Assembly: GCA_946800325.1 (NCBI GenBank)
Contig: OX326961.1
Span: 11,592,215-11,656,214 of the forward strand
DNA from: Luzula sylvatica
Lineage: Eukaryota; Streptophyta; Magnoliopsida; Poales; Juncaceae
Reading direction: 5' to 3'
DNA length: 64,000 bases
Below are positions 11,115 through 21,104 of this stretch, in pieces. The first letter of the stretch is position 1. Each line of letters opens with the position of its first letter. A program made the position numbers and the translations under genes. The notes beneath the pieces are model-generated. The model did not search any database. It had not been told where the DNA came from and saw only the letters and a program-made list of their open reading frames with translations.

Positions 11115-11320
11115 GGCGTTCTCGCCCTAGGGTTGTACGTGACGAAATTGGAGTTAAGGCGTTCTTGCTCCATCTCGACACAAGGAAGGGATCGGTCATT
11201 CGTGCGGAAGGCGTTCTTCGACGAATTGAAGAGGATCCGCGTGAGAAGAAACGGAGACTCGAGTTGGCGTTCAACCGGATCGACGGGAAGGCATCGACAC
11301 AAGTCACTAGGCGTTCTAGG
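11115..11320 (+). repeat. ~50-bp degenerate tandem repeat in LTR leader, 5 units
   Basis: A core close to GGCGTTCT recurs at 11115, 11158, 11210, 11266 and 11310 (spacings 43, 52, 56, 44). It lies downstream of the TATA box in the same place as the leader repeats of the other two LTR families, but with a different core. Confidence 0.6.
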
Positions 11321-11941
11321 GCTTGATTAGGTGGTTTCTTTCTTTTATTTCAGTTTTTGGTTGTGATTCTTTTAATAAATTATTGTGTCGATTAATAAAC
11401 TTGAGATTGAATTGAGTTCTTTTGCTTTCTTTAAATATTTTCTTTTGTTCTAAACTTGTCAATTTTCACGATCTCCTTCCAAATCTGCTAAACACCAATT
11501 CCTACATTGCGTAGATCTTGATTTCTAGTTTCGGGAACTTTTTGAATCATTGAATTTCATGAAATATTTGAATTGATATGAATTTTTGAAAACTGTCACT
11601 TAAACTGAAAACCTGCTGTTTCCAGAGATTGTTTTTTAGAGACCTGATTGTAATTCGTTAATAACTTTTTATTCCGTTGTCCAAATTGTTTGAAATTTTA
11701 GGATAAGTTTCATAATATTCAGACCTCTCTCTAGAAAAATTTTCATTAATTTTGGAAACTTAGAAATAATTATTTTAACGATCTGAAGTTTAATCATATT
11801 TTGACGCAATAGCTCCCTGTGGAACGAATCCTTACATACTTAGTCTATACAATCTTTAGTATTCACATGTTTCTTGTTTGATTTACGGTATTTTTATTCA
11901 ACGATATAACCTAAGTGTTAGCCAAAAACCCGTTATCAAAA

Positions 11942-11959
11942 TGGCGCCGCTGCCGGGGA
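11942..11959 (+). promoter_or_regulatory. primer-binding site complementary to tRNA-Asp
   Basis: TGGCGCCGCTGCCGGGGA begins two bases after the LTR. It matches the complement of the 3' end of plant tRNA-Asp (TGGCGCCGTTGCCGGGGA) at 17 of 18 positions. tRNA-Asp priming is known for Athila/Tat-type Ty3/gypsy elements. The minus-strand element at 18086-23907 has the identical variant, so the C is a family feature and not a sequencing error. Confidence 0.85.
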
Positions 11960-12086
11960 GCAATGTTTAAGTCGAAATTATAAATCATACTTGCAATCTT
12001 GAGTGTTATTGGAAATCGATTTGATATATTTGAACTTGATATTTCACTCATTGTGAGAATTTTTCTTTTTTTTTGCAAGGTACAAG

Positions 12087-12764
12087 ATGGACAATCAAGA
12101 GAGACCTTTAACGCTTCGGGAAGGGATGCAACTAGCGAAGATCGAAAGGGGATATCCCGAATCCATGTCGGACCAAGATTTCATAGAGAAAGAAATTGCT
12201 CGATTGGAGCTAGAAGAGCAAGAATTGAGAGAGGAAGAAGACGAACTCCTCTCAATGATTCCACCAAATTCCACCGACGAAGCTTTTCGATACGAATACG
12301 ACATAATTTCCATAGACGAATCTCCAGGCGAACTCGAATTCGAATGCCAAGACCCATCCTCTCAATCTCAAGACGAAATTTCCGACGAAGAATTGATCGA
12401 AACGATAGAGAAATTGATGTCAACTTTGACATTCATTTATCAACATGAGGAAACCCCGATAGAAATACGAAATTGGATAGAATCTCTTGGAGACGCTAAT
12501 TCCGAGTGCTCAAGCGAGGACAACGTAGAAATTGAAGGTGGCGAAAGTTCAAGTGTGGGGGGATTCGAAGAAAGCATCGAGACGGTCTTGGAAGAAGAAG
12601 AAGAGGAGTCGGTGGACTCAACTCTCCAAATGGTGGTTCAACTCACTCCAAACGACGAAACAAAGCAAGAAGAAAACTCTCCAACTCTCCAAGGTGAATT
12701 CTTTCCGTTTAGCATCGATTTAAATTCAAATAAGAACTATGATGCCTCTCATCGAGTTGGCTAG
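12087..12764 (+). pseudogene. truncated ORF of gypsy-type element, unknown function
   Basis: The 225-residue reading frame starts 127 nt after the PBS. It is a 3'-truncated relative of the 358-residue protein of the element at 18086-23907. The N-termini share MD.QER..LRE and a GYP.SM motif (residues 22-27). Near the C-terminus both have SSS.GGF.ESI (about 154-163), DSTLQ (177-181), LQGEFFP (202-208) and KNYDASH (216-222). Residues 30-56 and 165-176 are very acidic. No CCHC knuckle, protease or polymerase motif is present. The last element-derived residue is about His222; the final three residues and stop come from the abutting satellite (GTTGGCTAG). Being the first ORF after the PBS, it sits in the gag position. 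Whether it is a gag-like or accessory protein cannot be told from sequence. Confidence 0.65.
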
Positions 12765-13077
12765 TTAGTTAGTGGGTATGTAGTTAGTTAGTTTGTTAGT
12801 TTGTTAGTTAGTTATTTAGCTAGTTAGTTAGTTAGTTAGTTAATCTGTTAGTTAGTTAGTTAGTTTGTTAGTTTGTTAGTTACCTTTTATTTAGTTAGTT
12901 AGTGAGTTAGTTTGTTAGTTAGCTTTTATTTAGTTAGTTAGTTAGTTAGTTTATTACTTAGTTAGTTAGTTAGTATGTATTTTGTTAGTTAGTTAGTTAG
13001 TTTGTTAATTTTTTCGTTATTTAGTTAGTTAGTTTGTTAAATAGTTAGTTAGTTAGTGGGTATTTTAGGAAGGTAGC

Positions 13078-13125
<48 letters not shown>

Positions 13126-13151
13126 CAATTAGGTAGCTAATTCGTTAATTT

Positions 13152-13186
<35 letters not shown>

Positions 13187-13549
13187 CATAGGTATGTAAA
13201 AAGATCGTTAGTTAGTTAGTTAGTTTGCTAGTAGTTAGTTGGTTAGTTAAGTAGTTAGTTAATTAGTTAGTTAGTAAGCAAATTAGTTAGTTAGTGGGCA
13301 TGAAGGAAGGTAGCTAGTTAGTTAGTTAGTTAGTAAATTAATTAGTTAGTTAGTTAGTTAGTTAGTTAATATGTATATAAGAAGGTAGTTAGTTAGTTAG
13401 TTAAAAAAAAAGTTAAATAGTTAGTTAGTTAGTTAGTTTGTTAGTTAGTTAGTTTTCTATTAGTAAGTTAGTTAGTTAGTTAGTTAATTAGTTAGTTATC
13501 CAATTAATTTGTTAGATAATTAGCTAGTAGTAGTTAGTTAGTTAGCTAG

Positions 13550-13593
<44 letters not shown>

Positions 13594-13685
13594 AGGTAGG
13601 TAGTTCGTGGGTATGTAGGAAGGTAGTTAATTAGTTTGTTAGTTAGTTAGTTCGTTAGTTAGTTAGTTAATATGTATGTAGGAAG

Positions 13686-13718
<33 letters not shown>

Positions 13719-13760
13719 GGGTTGGTAGGAAGGTAGTTAGTTAGTTAGTTAGTTAGTTAA

Positions 13761-13795
<35 letters not shown>

Positions 13796-13811
13796 ATAGG
13801 TATGTAGGAAG

Positions 13812-13842
<31 letters not shown>

Positions 13843-14148
13843 ATTAGTTAATTAGTTAGATATTTATTTACTTAGTAGGGTTGTAGGAAGGTAGTTAAGT
13901 AATTAGTCAGTTAGGTAGGTAATTAGTTAGTTTGTTAATAGGTATGTATGAAGGTAGTTAGCTAGTTAATTAGTTAGCTAATTAATTGGTTAATTAGTTA
14001 GTTAGTTAGTTAGTTAGTAAGTTAGTTAATAAGTTAATTAGTTAGTTCATTAGTTAGTTAGTTAGTTAGTTAGTGAGCTAGTAGTTAGTTAGTTAGTTAG
14101 TTAGTTAGTGAGTTAGTTAGTTAATCAGTTAGTTAGTTTGTTAGCTAG

Positions 14149-14182
<34 letters not shown>

Positions 14183-14259
14183 ATTAATTAGATAGTTATT
14201 TAGTTGGTTAGTTAGTTAGCTATTAGTTAGATACTTGAATAGTTAGTCCATTTGTTGGC

Positions 14260-14290
<31 letters not shown>

Positions 14291-14459
14291 ATAATGGGTA
14301 TGTCGGAAGGTAGTTAGTGAGTTAGTCAGTTTGTTAGTCAATTTAGTTAGTTAGTTAGTTAGCTAGTAGTTAGTTAGTTAGCTAGTTAGTTAATTAGATA
14401 GTTTGTGGGTATGTAGAAGGTAGGTAGTTAGTTAGTTAATAAGTTAGTTATTTAGTTAA

Positions 14460-14494
<35 letters not shown>

Positions 14495-15171
14495 TCTAGT
14501 AGTTGGTTAGTTAGTTAACTAGTTAGTTATTCAGTTAGTTAGTTAGTTAGTTAGTTAGTTACTTACTTACTTAGCTAGTTAGTCAGTTAGATAGTTTGTG
14601 GGTATATAGGAAGGCAGTTAGTTAGTTAGGTTGTAAATAAGTTAGTTAGTTAGTACTTGGTTAGTTAGTTATTTAGTTAGTTAGGTAGTTAGCTAGCTAA
14701 TAGTTGGTTAGTTAGTTATTTAATGGGCATGTAGGAAGGTAGTAAGTTAGCTAGTTAATAGGTATGTAGGAATATTGTAAGTTAGTAAGTTAGTTAGTTA
14801 GTTAGTTAGTTGGCTAGTAAGTTAGTTAGTTAGTAAGTTAGTGGGTTTGTATGAAGGCAGTTAGTTAATTAGTTAGTTAGGTAGGTAGTTAGTTAGGTAG
14901 TTAATAGTTATGTTTAAAGGTAGTTAGTTAGTTAGTTAGTTAGTTAGCTAGGAGTTAGTTAGACAGTTAGTTAGTTAGTTAATTAGTTAGTTAATTAGTT
15001 AGTTGATAAGTTAGTTAGTTAGTTACTTGTAGTTAGTTAATTAGTTAGTTAGTTAGTTAGTTAGTTAGCTACTTAGCTAGTAGTTAGTTAGTTAGTTAGT
15101 TAGTTAGTTATGTAGTGAATTTGCTAGTTAATTAGTTAGTTAGTTAGTTACGTAGTGAATTTGTTAGTTAA

Positions 15172-15216
<45 letters not shown>

Positions 15217-15332
15217 GGGTATGTAGTTAGTTGGTTAGTTAATAAGTTACTTAGTTATCTAGTAGTTAGTTAGTTAGTTAGTTAGTTAATATGCTTGTAG
15301 AAAGGTAGGTAGTTAGTTAGTTAGTTTGCTAG

Positions 15333-15365
<33 letters not shown>

Positions 15366-15431
15366 GGCTAGTTAATTAATTAATTAATTAGTTAGTTAGT
15401 TAGTTAGTTTGGTGGTGGGTATGTAGGAAGG

Positions 15432-15462
<31 letters not shown>

Positions 15463-15477
15463 CTAGTGTTTAGTTAA

Positions 15478-15516
<39 letters not shown>

Positions 15517-15735
15517 ATAGGTATGTAGTTAGTTAGTTATTTAGTTAATTAGTTAGTTAGTTAGTTGGCTAGTAGTTTGTTAGTTAGTTAGTTATTTTAG
15601 TTAGTTAGTTAGTTATTTAGTAAGTTAGTAAGTTAGTTAGTTAGTTAGCTAGTAGTTAGTTAGTTAATTTGTTAGATAATTAGTTAGTTAATTAGTTCGT
15701 TCGTTCGTTAGTTAGTTAGTTAGTTAGTGGGTATG

Positions 15736-15774
<39 letters not shown>

Positions 15775-16075
15775 CTAGTCATTAGTTAGTTAGTTTGTTA
15801 GATAATTAGTTAGTTAATTAGTTAGGTAGTTAGTGGGTATGTAGTTAGTTAGTTAGTTAGTTTGTTGGTTAGTTAGTTAGTTATTTGGCTAGTTAGTTAG
15901 TCATTTAGTTAATCAGTTAGTCATTTAGTTAGTTAGCTAGTAGTTAGTTAGTTAGTTAGTTAGTTAGATAGTTAGTTAGTTAGTCAAATAGTTAGTTAAT
16001 TAGTTTGTTAATTAGTTTCTTAGTTAGTTAGTTAGATAGTGGGTATGTAGGAAGGTAATTAGTTAGTTAGTTGGC

Positions 16076-16107
<32 letters not shown>

Positions 16108-16322
16108 GGGTATGTACGAAGGTACTTAGTTAGTTAGTTAGTTAGTTAATATTTATCTAAGAAGGTAGTTAGTTAGATAATTAGATAGTTAATTAGTTAG
16201 TTAATTAGTTAGTTAGTTAGTTAGTTAGTGACTAGGTATGTTGGAAGGTAGTTAGTTAGTCGGTTAGTTAGCTAGTAGTAAGTTAGCTAGTTAGTTAGTT
16301 AATTAGTTAGTTAGTTAGTTAG
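12756..16322 (+). repeat. (TTAG)n satellite array, TTAG orientation
   Basis: Satellite containing low-frequency landmarks: TTACCTTTTATTTAG near 12880, TTAATTTTTTCGTTATT near 13006, a run of nine A near 13404 and GTGAATTTG near 15115. The same landmarks in the same order occur at about 51690-56035, so this segment is one copy of a ~3.5-4.3 kb duplication. No gene seen. Confidence 0.95.
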
Positions 16323-16406
16323 TAACTAACTAACTAACTAACCGACTAACCAACTACCTTCATGCATACCCACTAACTTACTAAATAACTAACTAACTAC
16401 TAGCAG

Positions 16407-16437
<31 letters not shown>

Positions 16438-16626
16438 GACTACCTACCTAACTAACTAACTAACTAATAGATAACTAACTAACTAACTAACTATTTAACT
16501 AACTAACTTCCTTCTTATATACATATTAACTAACTAACTAACTAACTAATTAACGAACTAACCGACAAACCAACTACCTTCATGCATACCCACTAACTTA
16601 CTAAATAACTAACTAACTACTAGCAG

Positions 16627-16663
<37 letters not shown>

Positions 16664-17033
16664 TTGACTACCTACCTAACTAACTAACTAACTAATAGAT
16701 AACTAACTAACTAACTAACTATTTAACTAACTAACTTCCTTCTTATATACATATTAACTAACTAACTAACTAACTAATTAACGAACTAACAAACTAGGTA
16801 GCTACCTTCCTACATACCCACTAACTAATTAATTTACTAACTAACTAACTAACTAATTAACTAACTAACTAGCTAACTAACTACTAGCTAACTAACCGAC
16901 TAACCAACTACCTTCCAACATACCTATTAACTAACTAACTAACTAACTAACTAACTACCAGATAACTAGCTATCTAACTAACTAACTAATTGACTATCTA
17001 ACTATCTAACTAACTACCTTCTTACATAAATAT

Positions 17034-17072
<39 letters not shown>

Positions 17073-17303
17073 GTACCTTCGTACATACCCACTAACTAAC
17101 TAACTAACTAGCCAACTAACTAACTAACTACCTTCCTACATACCCACTATCTAACTAACTAACAAACTAATTAACAAACTAATTAACTAACTATTTAACT
17201 AACTAACTAACTACTAGCTAACTAACTAACTAATTAACTAACTCACTAGCCAAATAACTAACTAACTAACCAACAAACAAACTAACTAACTAACTACATA
17301 CCC

Positions 17304-17336
<33 letters not shown>

Positions 17337-17766
17337 TTAACCAACTAATTATCTAACTAACTAACTAACTAATGACTAGCTAACTAGCTAGCTAGCTGAC
17401 TAACTAACTAACTACCTACCTTCATGCATACCCACTAACAAACTAACTAACTAACGAACGAACAAATTAACTAACTAATTATCAAACAAATTAACTAACT
17501 AACTATCTGACTTACTAACTACTAGCTAACTAACTAACCAACTTACTAACTTACTAAATAACTCACTAACTAATTAATTAACTAACTAACTAACAAACTA
17601 CTAGCTACCTAACTAACTAACTAATTTACTAAATAACTAACTAACTACCAACAAACATACCTATTAACTAACTAACTAACTACCGTCCTACATACCCAAT
17701 AACTAACTAACTAACTAACTAACTAACTCACTGACTACTGGCGAACTAACTAACTAACTAACTAGT

Positions 17767-17800
<34 letters not shown>

Positions 17801-18085
17801 CTAAATAACAAACTAACTAACTAACTAACTAACTAACGAACCAACTAATTAACTAATTATCTAAATAAATAAAAACTTCCTTCTTACATACATATTAAAT
17901 AACTAACAAACTAACTAACTAACTAACTAAGTAAACATATTAACTAACAACCTAACTAACTAAATAACTAACTAACTAACTAACTGACTACTAGCTAGCT
18001 AACTAACTAACTACCTACTAACTAACTACTAGATCACTAACTAACTAGCTAACCAATTAACTAACTAATTAACAAACTAACTAAC
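16323..18085 (-). repeat. (CTAA)n satellite array, flipped orientation
   Basis: The repeat switches from GTTAG to CTAAC at 16323-16325 and stays flipped. The punctuation is now the reverse complement, for example CCTTCATGCATACCC and CCTTCTTACATAAATATT. A 220-bp unit is tandemly duplicated: 16341-16560 and 16561-16780, with ACCGAC.AACCAACTACC starting both. The array ends at the target-site duplication of the complete LTR element. Confidence 0.95.
18081..18085. repeat. target-site duplication CTAAC (left)
   Basis: CTAAC directly before the left LTR, matched by CTAAC at 23908-23912 after the right LTR. The flanks are (CTAA)n, so a match of this length is partly expected by chance. Confidence 0.65.
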
Positions 18086-18853
18086 TGATAAACGGGTTTT
18101 CGATCGCTTTTTAATTTGAGATATCGTTGTATGTGAAAACCAATTCAATCAACAAGTTTGGAAATATATGTGTATAGTGGAAATATGAAAGTTCGTTCCG
18201 CGAGGAGTATATGCGTCGAATAATGAATCAAAACAAGCAAAAATGAAAAGGGCAGAAACTTTTCCACAGAGAGCTATTGCGTCAAAATATGATTAAGATT
18301 CAGATCATTAAAATAAATATTTCGAAGTTTCCAAAATTAATGAAAATTATTCTACAGAGAGGTCTGAATGTTATCAAATTTATCCTAAAATTTCAAACAA
18401 TTTGGACAAAGGAATAAAAAGTTATTAACGAATTACAATCAGGTCTCTGAAAAACAGTCCCCTGGAAACAGCAGGTTTTCAGTTTAGGTGACAGTATTCA
18501 AAAATTCATATCAATTCGAATATTTCATGAAATTCTATGATTCAAAAAGTTCCCGAAACTAGAAATCAAGATCTAGGCAGAACAAAAAGAGAACAAAAAT
18601 ATCACACAAAGAGAGCAAATTATCACACAAAGAGAGCAAAAGATCGATTGCAAGAAACAAGATTTCAGCAAGAACTAGATTCAAACAAGGGTTTCTTTAC
18701 ACAACTTCAAAACAATCATTCAACATACAAGAAATTCAAGATAGAAAAGAATACACCTAGATTGAGTAAAGAAAAGCTTCAACGCATCAAGAAGAGCCTC
18801 CTTTTCCTCGCTAGTGTTGTCGCTCAATTGACCACCGAAAAGAGAATGCTCCG

Positions 18854-19100
18854 AGTCACGGCAAGCTTGCTTCGTTGGTCACCGAAAGGAAATAATCCTC
18901 AAGTCACGGACTCACTAGATGAAAGGTCACCAAAAGGAGAGGCTCCGAGTCATGGTTGACACCTTCACTAAGCTCCGAAAGAGGAAACCACCCAGTCACA
19001 GTCTCAACACAACTCCACAAGTCCCGAAAGGAGAAAATCCCCGAGTCACGGTTAGTCTCGAGAAAGGTCGATTCGCCGAAAGGAAGGATGTCCAAGTCAC
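18854..19100 (-). repeat. ~48-bp degenerate tandem repeat in left LTR leader
   Basis: The core AGTCACGG (plus-strand reading), each preceded by CCGAAAGGA or a variant, recurs at 18854, 18902, 18948, 18994, 19044 and 19095 (spacings 48, 46, 46, 50, 51). In element orientation it lies downstream of the TATA box. The right LTR has the same array shifted by 4251 bp (23105-23351). Confidence 0.75.
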
Positions 19101-19239
19101 GGTCGAATCTCCCGAACAATCGAGTAGGATCTTGAATGGTTCTTGATGTTCTTGAAAGTTCTTGGAAGTGCTTAGAGAGAGAGAGAGAGAAAGGGGGGAG
19201 GGAAGAAGAAGCAATCTCTGCCCAAGGGCCTTGGGGTCT

Positions 19240-19271
19240 TATTTATAGTGTCCTTGGGGATTTCCCATTGG
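19240..19271 (-). promoter_or_regulatory. TATA and CCAAT boxes, left LTR
   Basis: On the minus strand, CCAAT (19267-19271) precedes TATAAATA (19240-19247), which is followed by AGACC. This is the same arrangement as in the other two LTR families. Confidence 0.65.
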
Positions 19272-19413
19272 CCGAGAGATGGGTGAGAGGATTGAGGGTA
19301 GTTGGGGATGGTAGGTGAGGTTGGTGGGGCTGTAGAGTGGCAATTGTGTGAGTGGTTTTCGAGTAGAGTTTGGTGTAATGTCTTTTGTTGATGATTATTT
19401 GCCTTCTCCTTCA

Positions 19414-19435
19414 CACGTGTACCGAATTGGTCGGT
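19414..19435 (-). promoter_or_regulatory. U3 palindrome and adjacent G-box, left LTR
   Basis: ACCGAATTGGTCGGT at 19421-19435 keeps the 5-bp arms of the element found in the other LTRs although its centre differs. A CACGTG G-box core lies at 19414-19419, a known plant bZIP/bHLH site; its use here is inference. Confidence 0.5.
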
Positions 19436-19656
19436 ATGATATATCGATTTTAATGGCGCGAGGAGACGAAGGAAACTACACTCTTGGATTGCCGAGAATT
19501 CCCACCTAAAACCTGTAATTAAGCAATAAAACACACTTAGTGAAGAAATATTCTTGTTATCTCAAATATGAACAATTGTATATATAAAGTTGAGATTCAA
19601 AAGGGCTAAAATCCCCAAATTAGCTATCAAAAAGGTGCTTTATTTTCCTCTTATCA

Positions 19657-19671
19657 AATACCCCCACACTT
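19657..19671 (-). promoter_or_regulatory. polypurine tract of minus-strand element
   Basis: Minus-strand reading AAGTGTGGGGGTATT ends exactly at the 3' LTR. It is the counterpart of the tract at 2624-2638 and sets element orientation. Confidence 0.8.
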
Positions 19672-20953
19672 AAACCCTTGATCGTCCTCGATCAATTGGA
19701 GAATTATATCACAAAACAAAGAATCGCAGTAGATTTTGTTGAAGTTGTATTCGTTATTTAAAAACTCATTTCATGAATCAAATGGTTCACTCTCATTTCA
19801 TCAAGTTCACTAGTATTTAGAATGATATTGGTCTTTTCATTATTAGATCTCGAAATTAACTCGAAATTTCATAAGAGTTTTTCATGACACTCGATCTCAA
19901 GCGGTAAGAGCGACTTAAACGTTTTTACTTCGAATTTCTTCACTCCACAATCTCAAAAGAACTCAATTCGAAAGCTATTATCGGGCCAAAATTTCCCGTT
20001 CTGCTAGATGATCTTAAATGCAAGTTTTTCATTTTAAAACACGTTTGGTACAATGGTACAAGGTTCATACCCGTTTTCGATCAATTTCCCCGCTCATTCG
20101 TTTTCTTTTCTCTCTTTGGAAGTCTTTAACCGAACGCCCCACTACACCGAAATGCAATGAGGTTACTCTCGGTGTTGTCTTTTGACCTTCATCTTTTCTC
20201 ACTTAGTTTTTTTTTTTTTTCTTTTTCTTTTTCTTTTTTTTTTCTTTTTTTTTTTTTTTTTTTTTTGAAGTCTTTAACCGAAAGCCCCACTACACCGAAA
20301 TGCAATGAGGTTACTCTCGGTGTTGTCTTTTGACCTTCATCTTTTCTCACTTATATTTTTTTCTCTTTTTTTTTTTTTTTTTTTCTTTTTTTTTTTTTTC
20401 TTTTTGAACGAGCGGGTATATTTGATCTACTAACGGGTCCCCACAAACGGTTATTTCATAGTGCAATTGGTCATATTTTAAATCTAGCAAAACGTACTTT
20501 AACGGCCACGCTAAGAACTTTACTCATAAGTCCCATATTAATTACGGGTTCGAAAATCGAGTTAAAACGTATCGCATGAACCACGCATCGATCAAGTGTC
20601 TCAAACTCGTGAAATTTGAAACAATAGGGCTGGAATCCCCGAATAGATCTCTTCAAAATCATAACCAAATCCTTTAAAATATTTTGCAAACTTTTAGTTT
20701 TGAGAGCGAAATTCAGAGTTAAATGAAATTTTGTTTTAAAAACGACGATTTAGTTCAATTCAGTGGAGAAAAATCTTTTATTGCAATTTAGAGTTGTTTT
20801 GTGATTAGCAATGCTCCCAGATTTAAGTGGATTCTTTTTATAAAATTTTTTTTTTTTTTTTAATGTTTTTTAATTTTCAATTTTCCCTGATTTTTTTAAT
20901 TTTTAATTGGGCTCATACAGGTCAAAGGGCTCATACAGGTCAAAGATTGTATG
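19672..20953 (-). other. non-coding interior with duplicated block and pyrimidine tracts
   Basis: No reading frame of interest. A ~90-bp block starting GAAGTCTTTAACCGAA occurs twice (about 20120-20210 and 20267-20355). Each copy is followed by long T-rich/CTTT tracts (20207-20266 and 20354-20405), purine-rich on the element's sense strand. GGCTCATACAGGTCAAAG is tandemly doubled at 20909-20945. Part of this region is related to the internal fragment at 2200-2638. Confidence 0.7.
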
Positions 20954-20988
20954 TTACCCCCCCACTTAAAGATTACTTGTCCTCAAGT
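20954..20988 (-). other. second PPT-like site inside the element
   Basis: Minus-strand reading contains CTTGAGGACAAG, then AAGTGGGGGGGTAAC. This resembles the GAGGAC...GGGGG sequence just upstream of the true PPT and that of plant Athila/Tat-type 3' regions. It could be a remnant of an older PPT or a central PPT. Function unproven. Confidence 0.45.
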
Positions 20989-21104
20989 ATAAAAGATCAA
21001 AAATTTCAAAAAGAGAGATAATGGAGAGAAACAACCTTTGTTGCGTGGGCGTGCCTCCCTCGCTAGCGCTCTCGTTTATGGTCTCGAGCTCGACCATGCC
21101 GATG

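Larger units (their letters stand above)
10371..11938 (+). mobile_element. 5' LTR (1568 bp) of truncated gypsy-type element
   Basis: It starts TGATGTGAGG and ends CGTTATCA, then AA and a tRNA-Asp-type PBS, so this is the 5' LTR of a plus-strand element. U3 is diverged from the other two families. The segment 11511-11820 is nearly identical to the corresponding part of the minus-strand LTRs at 18283-18570 and 22534-22820. Features: U3 palindrome (10590), two 51-bp tandem units (10820-10921), CCAAT (10929), TATAAATA (10953) and a leader tandem repeat (11115-11320). No 3' LTR follows; the element is cut at about 12755. Confidence 0.88.
18086..19656 (-). repeat. 3' LTR of minus-strand element (left copy)
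   Basis: 1571 bp, TGATAAACGGG...CCTCTTATCA. It lies next to the PPT, so it is the 3' LTR. The 140-residue open frame inside (18537-18959) recurs in the other LTR only because the LTRs are copies; it is not regarded as a gene. Confidence 0.92.

Noticed and set aside
11999..12448. 149-residue frame overlapping the retroelement ORF
   Set aside because: A +1-frame shadow of the 12087-12764 frame; its Arg/Ile-rich composition is typical of an out-of-frame reading.
2200..12764. The two truncated elements as halves of one element split by rearrangement
   Set aside because: Their LTRs belong to diverged families (different U3, leader core and U5 block), so they cannot be two halves of one insertion.
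18537..18959. 140-residue open frame, repeated at 22788-23210
   Set aside because: It lies wholly in the LTR and is duplicated only because LTRs are copies. It runs antisense to the element and crosses the leader tandem repeat; no family motif.
20040..20075. Possible tRNA-like B box (GGTTCATACCC)
   Set aside because: No A box, acceptor stem or cloverleaf could be formed around it; it lies in retroelement interior.
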